Assembly (NCBI RefSeq): GCF_963855985.1
Contig: NC_087110.1
Location: forward strand, 12,019,001-12,083,000
DNA length: 64,000 nt
Source: Ostrinia nubilalis
Lineage: Eukaryota; Arthropoda; Insecta; Lepidoptera; Crambidae
Reading direction: 5' to 3'
Shown in pieces: positions 1 to 10,210 of the stretch; the stretch's first letter is position 1; every line of letters begins with the position of its first letter. Under the pieces are notes generated by a model that had not been told where the DNA came from, ran no database searches, and was given only the letters and a program-made list of their open reading frames with translations. The position numbers and the translations under genes were made by a program.

Positions 1-533
1 GGGCATTTGAAAGTATGAGGGAATTACACGTATTGGAACTTGCTATGTTTTGTTTTACTTTCAAAATACCTTTCTACGCGTTCACATTTCGGTCTATTGA
101 CTTCGTTACACTCACTGGCCGTATAGATAAGCTTTGTTTATACGTCAGAAGACAGTTTTTTTAAATTTTCAATCATCGTAGATAACTTTCTGGGTTTTCT
201 AAATGCCAAATTAGTTCTGGCTGTTTTTTCAGGTCTTATACGTTTTATTAGAACTGTAAATAATAATAATAATGTACATTTATATTATAATTTAATAATA
301 ATGTAAAGTACAATACAAATCACACTTGAACATTGAATATGCAATATCGAGTATAAATAAATATTTAACTAATATCACTTATTAATACTATTTTACCTAA
401 AGTATATTAATTTATTTATTGCATTATACTAAAATAGTGTACAGAAGGCGGGGCAAGTAGTTCGCCGCATACATTTCTAGGGTTCCATAACGGAAAGAAA
501 GATACAACAAATACATAATAGTAAAATACATAA
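1..533. other. AT-rich intergenic stretch, nothing recognised
   Basis: No coding exon, RNA gene or clear repeat was seen. The stretch is AT-rich with short AATAA runs. It lies downstream of the kinase gene on the opposite strand, so part of it may belong to that gene's 3' end. Confidence 0.4.
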
Positions 534-679
534 GGCCCGGATTCCATCAAGGCGGAGCGAAGCGGAGATGAGAAGTGTAAATAATGAAATCTGATTGGTT
601 TATTATTTTAAATCTGAAAATTGATTCTCTGATTGGTTATTCAACACACTTTCTGTTCCGCTTTGGTGGAAACCGGGCC
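534..679. mobile_element. 146-bp MITE, PIF/Harbinger-like (TAA target)
   Basis: The two ends are inverted repeats beginning GGCCCGG(A/T)TTCCA and running on into a GCGGA motif. The element is flanked by TAA on both sides (531-533 and 680-682). A three-base TWA target duplication is the hallmark of PIF/Harbinger elements. It has no coding capacity. A longer, composite relative with the same ends and the same TAA flanks lies at 26230-26845. Confidence 0.6.
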
Positions 680-789
680 TAACTCTTCCTTATTTACTAA
701 GGAAGAAGTTATGTAGTTAGCTTTATGGTAGCATAGCAAAACATCGTGGTCCCTTCACCATTATGTATATTTAATTATTTACTAAGGAT

Positions 790-906
790 AGGTTGCACCA
801 CCTAACTGATCGTAACTAACCATAACGGTAACCGGTGCTTTTTGCATGGAGTTCGACAGATTTTTGACGTTTGTCAAAGTTAAAGTAAGATAGTGGAACT
901 TAGCCT
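790..906. mobile_element. MITE family 'GGTTGCACCA', copy 1
   Basis: A ~115-bp repeat carrying an ACCGGTGCTTTTTGCATGG core next to TTTTGACGTTTGTCAAAGTT. Related copies are at 12186-12304 (reverse orientation) and 43694-43812. The ends are inverted around TTGCACCA / TGGT(G)CAA. It lies just beyond the 3' end of the kinase gene and may be inside its 3' UTR. Boundaries are approximate. Confidence 0.55.
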
Positions 907-1048
907 CAGAGTTATATTGCATTAGCTAAAATAGTTTACTTAATTTACCACAAATAATCACCCTATTATTATAACCTATTTTTTTCCGAGTATTACCCTA
1001 ACTAACATGGAATTCTCGTGTACGTTTTGCTATTATTTCTATAACCCG

Positions 1049-2937
1049 TCATATATACCCGTTGTCCACACAGTGGACCACATTGTCAGCCTCCCTCAGC
1101 CGGCCTCGCTTGTCTTTGATCGGGCCTATGCACCACACGTCGTCTATGTCCAACTTGCTGACACCCTGGAAATAAAGATAAACTATTATTATCAGTAGTA
1201 GACGAAAAGCAGGTTTGTCTTTTTTTTTGTTCTACAAAATGGGGAGCTCTTGGCTTGCATAGTTGCATCTCAACTGATGGAAAGTGATGATCAGGCCGAA
1301 GGTGGAGCTTTGTTTATTGAATCGTAAAAACGTGGTTTTTAATGACATTTACCTTAACTTCCATATCGATGGCATCTTCGGGCGTCAGTATGATCATCGG
1401 CGTAGACTCGAAGCTGAACGCCAGTCCAAAGTACGAATACTTCTTAATTTCCTCCTTGAATAAACCCCACGGATACAACTTCTCGGGATCACTGCCCATC
1501 TCCACGATTTGTTTAGAGAGCACATCATAATAAAACCTTAGCAGTTCTTCATAGTGTTTCAGCCTCAAATCCTGACTCGTGCACGCGTAAAACATAAACG
1601 CAATGTCCAACACTGGTGTCGCACACCGTGTCAACTGAAAGTCAATGATCTTGGCATCAACTGGAGTCCCGTTCTCGTATTTAAACAGGAAGTTGTTGGT
1701 CCAAGAATCCCCGTGGGATATGACCCCAGTGACACTTCGCGTAGCCGCCTTTATCATGTCATCGTACCGTTCTGGCACACAGAACTGTTTAATCTTCTCC
1801 ACGTAAACAGAATCCGGATATTCCCGCTCTACCGCTTCGATCGCTATACCACATATCCGCTTCCAAAAACGCCGGTACCAATTTCGCAAACGCTCGTGGT
1901 AGTACACCTCGAATATGTGATGTCTTATGTCCTCGAATTCCTCAGGGTTTTGGTCCTTCATCGCAAAAGAGATAGCGTGGAACTGCGCCAAGGATTTCAA
2001 AGTTTGTTGGCAATGCGCTAGATCTATTCCCTCTTGGCGAACAGCGCCTCCAAAGTTCTCTAGCGATGCATCTTCCAAGCATATGACGTCGTTTGTGCCG
2101 TCGCAATGAGCGAAGAACAGTTTCACGTAGCTATCGAAAGGATCGCTGAGTTTTTTCTTAGCTTGGAACTCCAATAATGCAGGCAAGACTTTGACGTAGA
2201 AATTGATTTCGTTCTGGAAGAATTCGTGGCTCTTGAATGTGAGTCGTCTAGCTACACTGCTAGGCATGGTTTTTAGGATAACTTGGACGTTTTTAGAAAC
2301 GCCATGTTCGTTATTGCCGTATATCCGAATGCGCATCAAGTCGCTGAGGTACGAATCGCCTTTCCCTGTGTCGCTTACATACTGGAAAATATATTAATAT
2401 TTGTATTAGGACATGTTTAGGGCTTAGTGAATTTCATAGGTACCCATGATGTTAAGTTGATTAAAAACGTAAGCTAATAGCTAATAAATCTGCAAATGGA
2501 AAGATAACAGTAAGTGTGTACTTGAAAGTGGTGTGGAAAACTAGAAATCAATTTCATTTTAAATGAAGATCACAATTCTGCACTATGAACACTCTACTTT
2601 TGCATGCATATCTAGGAACATTATTTGCCTTAGTAGGTTGACTAATCAAATAAAATGAACGATCAGTACATAATAATCAATCATTTGCACAATACTTATT
2701 GCCATAATGATCAGTATGTACGTACAGCTAATAGCAAATTTTAATTAATTTAAATTTTCTGAGTTTGATTATTAAAAATGATTCTAATCAAGATAAAATT
2801 AATAAACTTTATGGTCCTACCTGCCAGTGAGTGAATGTGCATGGTTCTTCAAACCACTTTGTGAGGGCTTTGCTTAACGTCTCCGGAGTAAGCACTGGAG
2901 ACACTTGGATCAGGGAGCTTTGATCTTCACTTGTCAT
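1049..2937 (-). CDS. CHK/EcKinase-like small-molecule kinase, three exons
   Basis: The coding exons on the minus strand are 2937-2821, 2381-1353 and 1165-1049 (39, 343 and 38 codons plus stop). All junctions are phase 0, with donors CAG|GTAGG and AAG|GTAAAT and acceptors TTTTCCAG and TATTTCCAG. The product is 420 aa, the usual size for the insect EcKinase/CHK-kinase-like family, which phosphorylates small molecules such as ecdysteroids. Motifs seen: a glycine-rich loop GKGDSYLSDL near residues 45-54, the VILK lysine near 76, FQNEI near 97, the catalytic-loop block HGDSWTNN at 262-269, and the metal-binding IIDFQ near 284-288. The C-terminus VDNGYI is typical of the family. The ATG at 2937 follows a possible splice acceptor (TATACAG), so a 5' UTR exon may lie upstream. 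It is divergent from the phosphogluconolactonase gene. The substrate cannot be read from sequence; ecdysteroid kinase activity is only a family-level possibility. Confidence 0.9.
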
Positions 2938-3863
2938 CGTAGGCTGTATAATTGTAAAGTAGAAGGCTAAAAATACTTGCATTTATTAATTCAAACATTC
3001 ATCATCATCTTTCAGCCGTAGGACGCCCACTGTTGAACATAGGCCTCCCCCAATGACTTACATATTTACCAACCGGCCATTAATGGTAGTAAATTGACGT
3101 TATTACAAAATTAATCACACAATATTACAGCATGCAAGTAATAATTTTAAACTTCAGTTTCTACTGAAAGAAATTGTGGCTAACTTACATGCATAGATAA
3201 CTGTGTACTTACAGAGTTAGTGAAGTAAACTATTGTGTTGTGGGCAGACTAGAATGATGATTACTCAACTATTATCTACTTATTTTATAGCTAGCCAATC
3301 TAATGTGTATGATTGATGTGGCAGGAACTTTGTTTTGAAGCACTTGAAAACTGCTATATTCTATATAGTGGCTATTTCAAATGGATCTATAAATTACAAG
3401 TACCTATTGTGGATAACTTGTTGTTGATTGAATAATTGCGTTTGCGGTGTCGCTCTTATCTCGCGCTGTTTAATTTTTATTGAGGACAAGTATGTAGAGG
3501 AAACGGATGTGTTTATGTTTTTGAAGCGCGGGCCGCAGGACCCAAAAACGGCTAATTTAAAAACCCATTATTTGCTTGTTGTCTACGAAGAACCTAAATT
3601 CTCTGAAAGTGGTTAGGTTATAATTTTGACACTAATGACATTACATAAGTGACGTAGGAGCAAATGACACTGAAGGTTGGTATTCTCGGCTATACATACT
3701 TTGGCCAAAATGGCCAAATAGCTGCAGGCTATCCGTTACTTTTGTAATCATTTGACACTTGACATTCCTTATCAACTTATCATTGAAATGTCATTTTTCT
3801 AACCTAAAAACTCGTTCAAAGTTTTCTTTACCGTAAAACTTAGTTTTTACATTAAAAACGAAA
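2938..3863. promoter_or_regulatory. Divergent intergenic region between kinase and Pgls genes
   Basis: About 0.9 kb separates the start codons of two head-to-head genes, so both promoters must lie here or in unseen 5' UTR introns. No TATA box was identified with confidence. The segment includes an inserted non-LTR 3' tail at 3001-3085. Confidence 0.4.
3001..3085 (-). repeat. RTE-like non-LTR 3' tail fragment
   Basis: On the minus strand this reads as the end of the element found more fully at 10061-10210 and 19908-20171. It has the block GGGGGAGGCCTATGTTCAAC, then GGGCGTCC, then a short (GATGAT) tail, seen on the plus strand as TTCATCATCATC. It is a 5'-truncated retrotransposed end inside the divergent promoter region. 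Confidence 0.65.
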
Positions 3864-5133
3864 ATGACTACAATCAAAGTGAGTGACGAACAGGAAATCA
3901 TTCGGCGATTATCGTCATACGTAGAAAAAATCTCAAATGACGCTATCAACAACCGGGGTAAATTCTACGTCGGCCTTTCAGGTATGTTATCGTTTGGGTT
4001 TGACCTCCAACTTATTGAAGTACGAACATTGATGTGTTATAGTTTATTTAACAACTTGTAATGACCTATTCCCAGGAGGTTCTGTGGTTAAATACCTCTG
4101 CGAAGGCCTGCCTGCAGTAGACACTGATTGGTCTAAGTGGGTGCTAGCATTCTGTGACGAGCGAGTGGTGCCTGAAGACAGTGAAGACTCAACATTTGGC
4201 ACGTACAAGAGACAGCTCATCCCTAAAACAGAACTCAAAGAGAGCCAGTTTGTTGTGATTAAACAGGGTGTATCAGGTAATGTTACTCATTAAATTAGTA
4301 AAACAGAACTACCCACATAAAGATTGTATACCTACTTGATATGTTATGTTTCTGTCTTTGTAGTTGTTTGAATTTGAATCATATTTTTATCATTTGGTTT
4401 GCACATTTTTAATTGTTTTTTAATTTAGTACCTACTGCAGTCTTAAAATTACTGACTTGGTTTTTCAGCTGAGGAGGCAGCAAAAGATTACACAGAAAAG
4501 TTGAAAGTAGCCTTTAACGGAGAAGATTTTAAGTTTGATCTGCTGCTGCTTGGAATGGGTCCCGACGGTCATACATGCTCATTGTTCCCTGGACATCCAT
4601 TACTGAACGAGACCACTTTGAAGGTGGCACCAATCACAGACTCTCCGAAACCACCTCCAAGCAGGGTCACCCTCACTTATCCTGTGGTTAATAATGCTAG
4701 GAACTGTATATTTGCCATTTGTGGAGCTGGGAAAGCAGATATGGTGAAGGTAATTATTTACTTCTATCACCAATTTCGTTCCCATTGAAAAAGTAGAAAG
4801 AGTAAATAATAATAAATATCTTTGGACATTACTTTTCACAGTCACCACTGTCATGTGCCCCATTTGAGGCTAATATTTAAAAGAAAACAGTCTGGTACAT
4901 GTTTTTTTTTTCTTAAAAATATATTAGTATCATGCTGAAGATACTGTTTGATAACAGTGAAGTGTATTACTGTAAGATATGCAACCATTATTATTCTGTG
5001 ACTCAATTTACCATAAGGACTACTGTTTCAGCGCATTTTGAAGGACAAGGAGGATCTCCCAGCCGGTCGTGTGAAGCCTGCAAGTGGCGCTCTCTATTGG
5101 ATCGTAGATAACGCTGCCGCTGCTCATCTATAG
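3864..5133 (+). CDS. Pgls: 6-phosphogluconolactonase, four exons
   Basis: The exons are 3864-3981, 4076-4276, 4469-4749 and 5032-5133, with consensus splice sites throughout (TTCAG|GTATGT, CCCAG, TCAG|GTAATG, TTTTCAG, AAG|GTAATT, TTTCAG). The joined frame gives 233 aa, close to the usual ~240-260. The enzyme hydrolyses 6-phosphogluconolactone to 6-phosphogluconate, the second step of the oxidative pentose phosphate pathway, in the cytosol. Family signatures seen: GGSVVKYL at the end of exon 1/start of exon 2, [20 protein letters not shown] in exon 2, and the catalytic block [18 protein letters not shown] in exon 3. SRVTLTYPV and the exon-4 sequence [14 protein letters not shown] close the fold. 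The start ATG is in an adenine-rich context (AAAACGAAAATG). Identity is very secure from motifs and exon order. Confidence 0.96.
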
Positions 5134-5600
5134 ATGGATTGACCACGAAATTGAGAACATTTCAAATGTTACATTCCATTCTATGAACCATGCAAAACTA
5201 GTGAAACTAATCTAATCATTGTGTTTAAGTGATTGTGATTTATTGTGATTTACTGTATAAACTATGACTGGCAAATTAGCAAAAACTTTAAAGATAGACT
5301 TTCTATTGCTGATGCTGTGTATTTTTTGGCTTGCTTTGGTCTACTAAAAACATTGAAATAGTCTTTTTGGTGCTTGAATTTTTGGTAAAAGGATTTTTGA
5401 AATCCTTAATTGTTTTGGGACCAGCATAAAATATATTTTTATTAATCTAGGTAAGGGTTTTTGAAAACCTATTTTGGTAACGATCTGTTTTTGTTTTTTT
5501 TTATCGTTGTGATAAATAAATATTTTCTTTAAAAAATGTTTATTATTAGGTACCATTATTTACCTACTATTAAAACCAAATTGCATTCGGCAATAAAATT
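5134..5600 (+). other. Pgls 3' UTR with poly(A) signals
   Basis: After the TAG stop, AT-rich sequence runs to two canonical AATAAA signals at 5515-5520 and 5592-5597. Either could end the Pgls transcript. No ORF of interest is present. Confidence 0.55.
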
Positions 5601-6175
5601 TGAATCAAATTGAGATAGAGGGAAAAATTTTTTCTCTGATTATTTCTGGTTAAGTTGTTAGCGCCCTCTATTAAAAAAAATTTGATAACGCAACTATGAA
5701 AACTTATTACTACTCCACACTAGATGTCGCTATCTACGCATCACGTTCAAGCTTTCGCTACTCACCGCTAGATGGTGCTTTATTAATATTTCTACACCCC
5801 ACTAGATGTCGCTACGCGCACGCTCTCACAAGTGAAAGTGGCGTGCCAGGTGGCGGCCGCGACTGCGGTTGTTGACCGCCAAACGGAGTCGTGACGTAAC
5901 CGCCGTAATCGCTGACCATCCACGGCATGCAAATACATGCAAAATACGGATCTGATGTCTGCGTGTTTTGGTTCAACAGCTGATAATCGTGCTGGAAATA
6001 GAATAATTGGACTGAAAATTATTCAATTTTAGTCGCAGAATAATGCAGGCTTTCTGCGTAGAGTAAAAAATCTCTACATTTTATTAACAATGTTGCTTTA
6101 TTCTCTTTTATTATATTTATATTTACCTAGTGTTTATAGATAAAATAATTGTAGAGACTTGAAAGACATTTACGT
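5600..6175. other. Intergenic stretch with a short degenerate repeat
   Basis: No gene seen. The word CACTAGATGTCGCTA occurs at about 5709 and 5800, with a diverged version (CGCTAGATGGTGCT) at about 5768, spaced roughly 45-55 bases apart. A GC-richer patch follows at about 5820-5930 with no ORF. Confidence 0.35.
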
Positions 6176-6316
6176 CCGTATTCACAAACGATGCTTGCTT
6201 AAGTGAAACAGAAAATCGAACGCACATCGTTGAATAGAGCTCTGTGATTGGTTCATGTGTCACCCTATGCGTCCACGCGCACTGTGAGACCTCATAGTAA
6301 TGTTTGTGAATACGGG
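6176..6316. mobile_element. MITE 'CCCGTATTCACAAAC', copy 1
   Basis: An element of about 141 bp with ends CCGTATTCACAAAC and GTTTGTGAATACGGG in inverted orientation. The interior includes GATGCTTGCTTAAGTGAA and GTGAGACCTCATAGTAATG. A second copy with the same layout lies at 21291-21429. Confidence 0.7.
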
Positions 6317-6625
6317 CATTAGTTATGTACTTACTCAGTAACTGAATACATGTGTCTATGTACTATTACTAAGTATTGGACCACAATTAGATTAGTGCAC
6401 ATCCTGTACCTACACAGGTATATGACGAACTCTGAAAAATGTTTGCCATCATCAAATCAGTAATTTCCATTGCCATTTTTTGGGCCCATTGTCTGCGGTT
6501 AATCTCGTTATATAATTAATTAATCTTAAAAGTTGAATTTACTATTCCTTTCGAGTTCCGTTGCTTGTATGTATACGTTGGCCTACCCAACGATGCAAAT
6601 GAACTTAGCTATTAATTTTGATGAT

Positions 6626-6942
6626 AGAGCTGGACAATAGTTTTGAAAAATGTTTTTAACTCCCGACGCTAAAACTGGTTGATCTGATAGTCAGCTAGCA
6701 CGAAAAACTTTCGAGTTCGAATCGTTTGCGTATTCGAATCGTCATCAAGAGATTTAATACGAAAACTACAACAGCGCTTTGTTAACGTGTCGTAAAGTGA
6801 ACTTAGTATGAGAAATGGTTGCACGAAACTTATTTTGAGAATCAAAATTGTCACGTTATCGTTTAATTCGAATTTTGTCGAATACGCAAACGATTCGAAG
6901 ACGAAAGTTGTTCATACAAGAGGTACTGTAGTATCCAGCTCT
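6626..6942. mobile_element. MITE with AGAGCTGGA ends and long inner inverted repeat
   Basis: The outer ends are AGAGCTGGA and TCCAGCTCT. Inside, CTTTCG(A/T)(G/C)TTCGAATCG followed by TTTGCGTATTCGA at about 6708 is mirrored at about 6875-6918 with few mismatches. The layout is that of a non-autonomous TIR element. No target duplication was resolved. Confidence 0.55.
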
Positions 6943-7993
6943 TAAACGGGTGAACCGATTTAGACACGGCTTTCCTTACTTCACTCCTTACTTTTTACTA
7001 GCCATTTCACAGCACTCGAGCGACAAAGTCTGAAAGGCGCGCGCGCCGGTCGCACTTGACCCGGTTGGGCTTTCTGCGCATGCGTGTGTGGTGTGGTACT
7101 TTGAAAAAATAACGATTTTTTCCGTTTCAAAAAAGGAACATATTTACATTGATTTGATGAATCATCATCGACCAATACTTAGTCAAATACCACTTTTCTT
7201 GTTGTATAAGTTACGCTACCTTGCAGCTACTTAATGTACGAAACTATGTAATTCGTGTGAAAATTCACGTGTTTACATACAGGTTGTTCAAAATCCTCCA
7301 TTTGCATTTGGTAAATAAGAGAGGGTCGTGCACCTGCAGTGGGTATGGGGGTCCTATGCCCTGATGATGACGACAAAATAGAAGAGCGTTTCACCAGTGT
7401 ACTGTCTGTTTGCCCCTCATTGCCCATAAGGATTTTAGTTCCCAGCTGACAATCATGGTTCATGAAGTCTAAAATTAGAATTTGGAGCTCAGGTGACGCT
7501 GGGTCACACATTTAAGAGTCAGTCATGCATGTCATTTATTTTTTGCCAATAGGTTTTTTAAAACGCTTTTACTCGTTCGAGTATTATTTTAACCCTATCA
7601 CTGCTTCAGGACAATAAATGGGACAGTGCACAGTGTAGTGTTCCGTGCAGGTAAGTTTAAAGTCAACTATCTCGACATATTAATGGACACACGAACTCTA
7701 TATTTATTTATCTCAATACTAAGCTGTTTATTTACAACACCTTCGAGTCGTGAGCCACATATGACTCATACGGGAGCGAGGAGCCTTCGTAAACGATTGC
7801 AGTCGAAGTAAAGGACGTCAGCGAAGTAATCGTTGTACCAAGACAAAGTATACCTAAATACAGGACCTGATGCCCTTAGGTCTGCGAGGCCTTGTAATGA
7901 ACAAGCATGATTTTCTTATTCTTATGTAAAAAAAAGTTTTTTTTTATACTATGATAAAGCTCTCTTTAAAGTGATAATATGACGGGGTTCTTA
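6943..7993. other. Intergenic stretch, no supported gene
   Basis: Short ORFs on both strands look random, without motifs, splice context or a recognised family. A GC-rich patch at about 7015-7085 has no ORF support. Confidence 0.35.
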
Positions 7994-9250
7994 GGGGGCG
8001 TCCATAAATTACGTGAGACAATTTTGGCCATTTTTCAACCCCCCCGCCCCCCTTGGTGAGATTTGGTGAGATTTTGCCTGACCCCCTCCCCCACCCCCCT
8101 AATCTCACGTGATATTTAATAAATGCCTATTTTGCAACGTCTATGCTTCGAGTCTATTAGATTTATATGAAAAAATCAGTAACCCAGTGTCGTGCCACGC
8201 GCAGTGCAGGGTTCCGTAGCTTCCCGTCGTTTAGTAAGACAAGCAATTGCTTCAACCTAGGACCAGTTTTTTGATTCATAGTTAAAATAACTAATTGTTA
8301 AATTTTGCTACTAATGGTTAAATAAAATGTAAACTAATAAGTAGTTAAAAAATGTACTAAAAGTCAATTTAAACATTGTTATAAAAACATTTTTTTCTGT
8401 TATTTAACCACTTGTCATTTGACATCTGTCAAATTTGACTATTGGTTACTTTAACTACGAATACATAATATTTTCATACGTATGTAATGTCATTTTTTAG
8501 GGTTCCGTAGTCCTGACAAGGAACCCTTATAGTTTCGATATGTCTGTCTGTCTGTCCGAGGTTTCGCTTGGAAACTATTGGCACTGGGGAGCTGTAATTT
8601 TGTGAAGGTATGTATATTGTATATTAATCACGCCGACAAAACAGTAAAATAAAATTTTGAAAAAAATAATTATGGGGTTGCTCCCCTGCATGTAAAGTGG
8701 GGATGAATTTTTCAAGGAAAACTACAACGGTTAAGATACATTACTTAGTTTAAGAGTAATAGTCATTTGACTCATGTTTTATACAATTTCTTAACCAGTG
8801 AAAATTCCTTAGAAGAAAATATGAAAAGTGACTTTAGTTAAATGAAGTAATTGCTTGCTTCTGAAATATATTGTGGTAAAGACAGACAACTACGGAACCC
8901 TACACTGCGCGTGCCACGACGCGCACTTGGCCAATTTTTTACGCAATAGCGATGCCGATGACGTTTTTTTTTAATTTCGTATTTTCTTAATTTCGACATT
9001 TATTCTGCATCTTTAGTGTTCACAAATGCGGATTAGACGGTTTGGAATAAATTGTCATTATCATCATAAAAAAAATCATTTTTTTTACTTCAATAACCCA
9101 GTTTTCTGGCAATTTTACGCTAATTCTTGCGGGAAAAAAAAATTACGTGATATTTTCCGAGACCCCCCCTCTCCCCCACGTGAGATTTAGTGAGGTTTTC
9201 GTTGACCCCCTCCCCCCCCTAAAAGTCTCACGTAATTTATGGACGCCCCC
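7994..9250. mobile_element. PIF/Harbinger-like element (TTA target) with nested insertion
   Basis: The ends are a perfect 26-bp TIR beginning GGGGGCGTCCATAAATTACG, flanked by TTA on both sides (7991-7993 and 9251-9253), as expected for PIF/Harbinger. Just inside each end are runs of C with the word TGAGATTTGGTGAGATTTT or a relative. There is no transposase ORF. A second TIR element is inserted at 8191-8918, so most of the length is not its own. Confidence 0.7.
8191..8918. mobile_element. Nested TIR element, 'GGGTTCCGTAG' family
   Basis: A 29-bp TIR (CGTG(C/G)CACGCGCAGTG(C/T) followed by AGGGTTCCGTAG) differs at two positions between the ends. Internal copies of the GGGTTCCGTAGT word, followed by AAGGAACCCTTATAG and a TGTC microsatellite, lie at about 8501-8555. 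It is non-coding and nested inside the element at 7994-9250. Confidence 0.55.
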
Positions 9251-9281
9251 TTATGAGAGATCCAGAAAGGACAATGGGCAA

Positions 9282-9536
9282 AATGGTACCCGGCTCCAAT
9301 AGATATGTGTCTAGTATCGTTTGAAAGGTCTTACCAAGATGAACAACTTTTACTATGACCACCAGCCTCAGATCTGGTTGTGTACGAAGATATACATACT
9401 TTTTTGCAGAATGGTACCCGGCTCCAATAGTTATGTTTGTAGTGTCATTTGAAAGGTCTTACCAAGACGAACAACATTTACTATGGCCACCAGCCTCAGA
9501 TCTGGTTGCGTTCGAAGATAAAGATACTTTTTGTGT
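9282..9536. repeat. 128-bp tandem duplication
   Basis: Two adjacent units begin AATGGTACCCGGCTCCAATA at 9282 and 9410. Both continue through GAAAGGTCTTACCAAGA and CCACCAGCCTCAGATCTGGT. They differ by scattered substitutions, so the duplication is not recent. Confidence 0.8.
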
Positions 9537-9563
9537 AACCTAAGTATCATACAGTATGAAGGG

Positions 9564-9727
9564 GGACGCACTCGGGGCAGGGCACCGACGAGATGGTCGG
9601 ACGCGGTGAGGAAGACGGTGGGCGGGAGTTTGCATCGTGCGGTCCACACAGCTTATGACCGCAGTCTGTGGATGAACACTATCTGTGGTCGCGATCCTCA
9701 TCAGTGAGGGACCGAGGAAGAAGAAGA
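9564..9727 (+). pseudogene. Non-LTR retrotransposon RT 3' end with (GAA)n tail
   Basis: A frame from 9564 to the stop at 9705-9707 reads through RAPTRWSDAVRK and DRSLWM, the C-terminal pattern of RTE-like endonuclease/RT proteins (compare PTRWTDDLIKVAG at 10061). It is followed by a GAGGAAGAAGAAGAA tail. It is 5'-truncated. Confidence 0.6.
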
Positions 9728-9866
9728 ATAACTATCATACGTGTCCATCGTATGGTACTTAGGTTATGCGAGGCAGGAAGGGTTTACTGCTCCAGCATCC
9801 TTCCTTAACTCTATAATTATTGATGGGGATAATTGTGAAATAAATATTTTTATTTAAAGAAGTACT

Positions 9867-9986
9867 ACCCCCTTATTAATAAAAAGTTACACCTAGGAAG
9901 AACCTTGGATTAAAATGACATTTCCATACCAAATGACAATTTAAGCCAGAATTCAACTAGGGTGTAACTTTTATTAATAAAGGGGT
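9867..9986. mobile_element. Small MITE, CCCCTTATTAATAAA ends
   Basis: The left end CCCCCTTATTAATAAAAAG and the right end CTTTTATTAATAAAGGGG are inverted repeats of about 28 bp, including GTTACACC(C)TA. The whole is about 120 bp and non-coding. Confidence 0.65.
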
Positions 9987-10060
9987 TAAAGTTTTATTAC
10001 TTCTTACGGGTTTTATTATGAGTTGCTAAAGCGAATAAACCCACAAGACCCAATAAGTCC

Positions 10061-10210
10061 ACCCACAAGATGGACCGACGACCTCATAAAGGTAGCGGGA
10101 AGGCGCTGGATGCAGGCCGCCACCAACCGGCCATTGTGGAAATCATTGGGGGAGGCCTATGTTCAAATGGACGTCCTATGGCTAAAATGATCATGATGAT
10201 GATGATGAAA
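10061..10210 (+). pseudogene. RTE-like non-LTR retrotransposon, RT C-terminal end plus (ATG)n tail
   Basis: The frame reads PTRWTDDLIKVAGRRWMQAA, then NRPLWKSLGEAYVQMDVLW, to a TGA at 10188-10190. A (ATGATG) microsatellite, the usual 3' end of this family, follows. Only the last ~43 codons remain. Confidence 0.75.

Noticed and set aside
2337..2339. Start of the kinase at the TTG/ATG near 2339
   Set aside because: The frame is open upstream to a consensus acceptor at 2381. The residues between (YVSDTGKGDSYLSDL) are the conserved glycine-rich loop, continued by an ATG-started exon at 2937-2821.
3428..3616. 62-aa ORF between the kinase and Pgls genes
   Set aside because: No family features, and it lies in the divergent promoter region. 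Its length is expected by chance.
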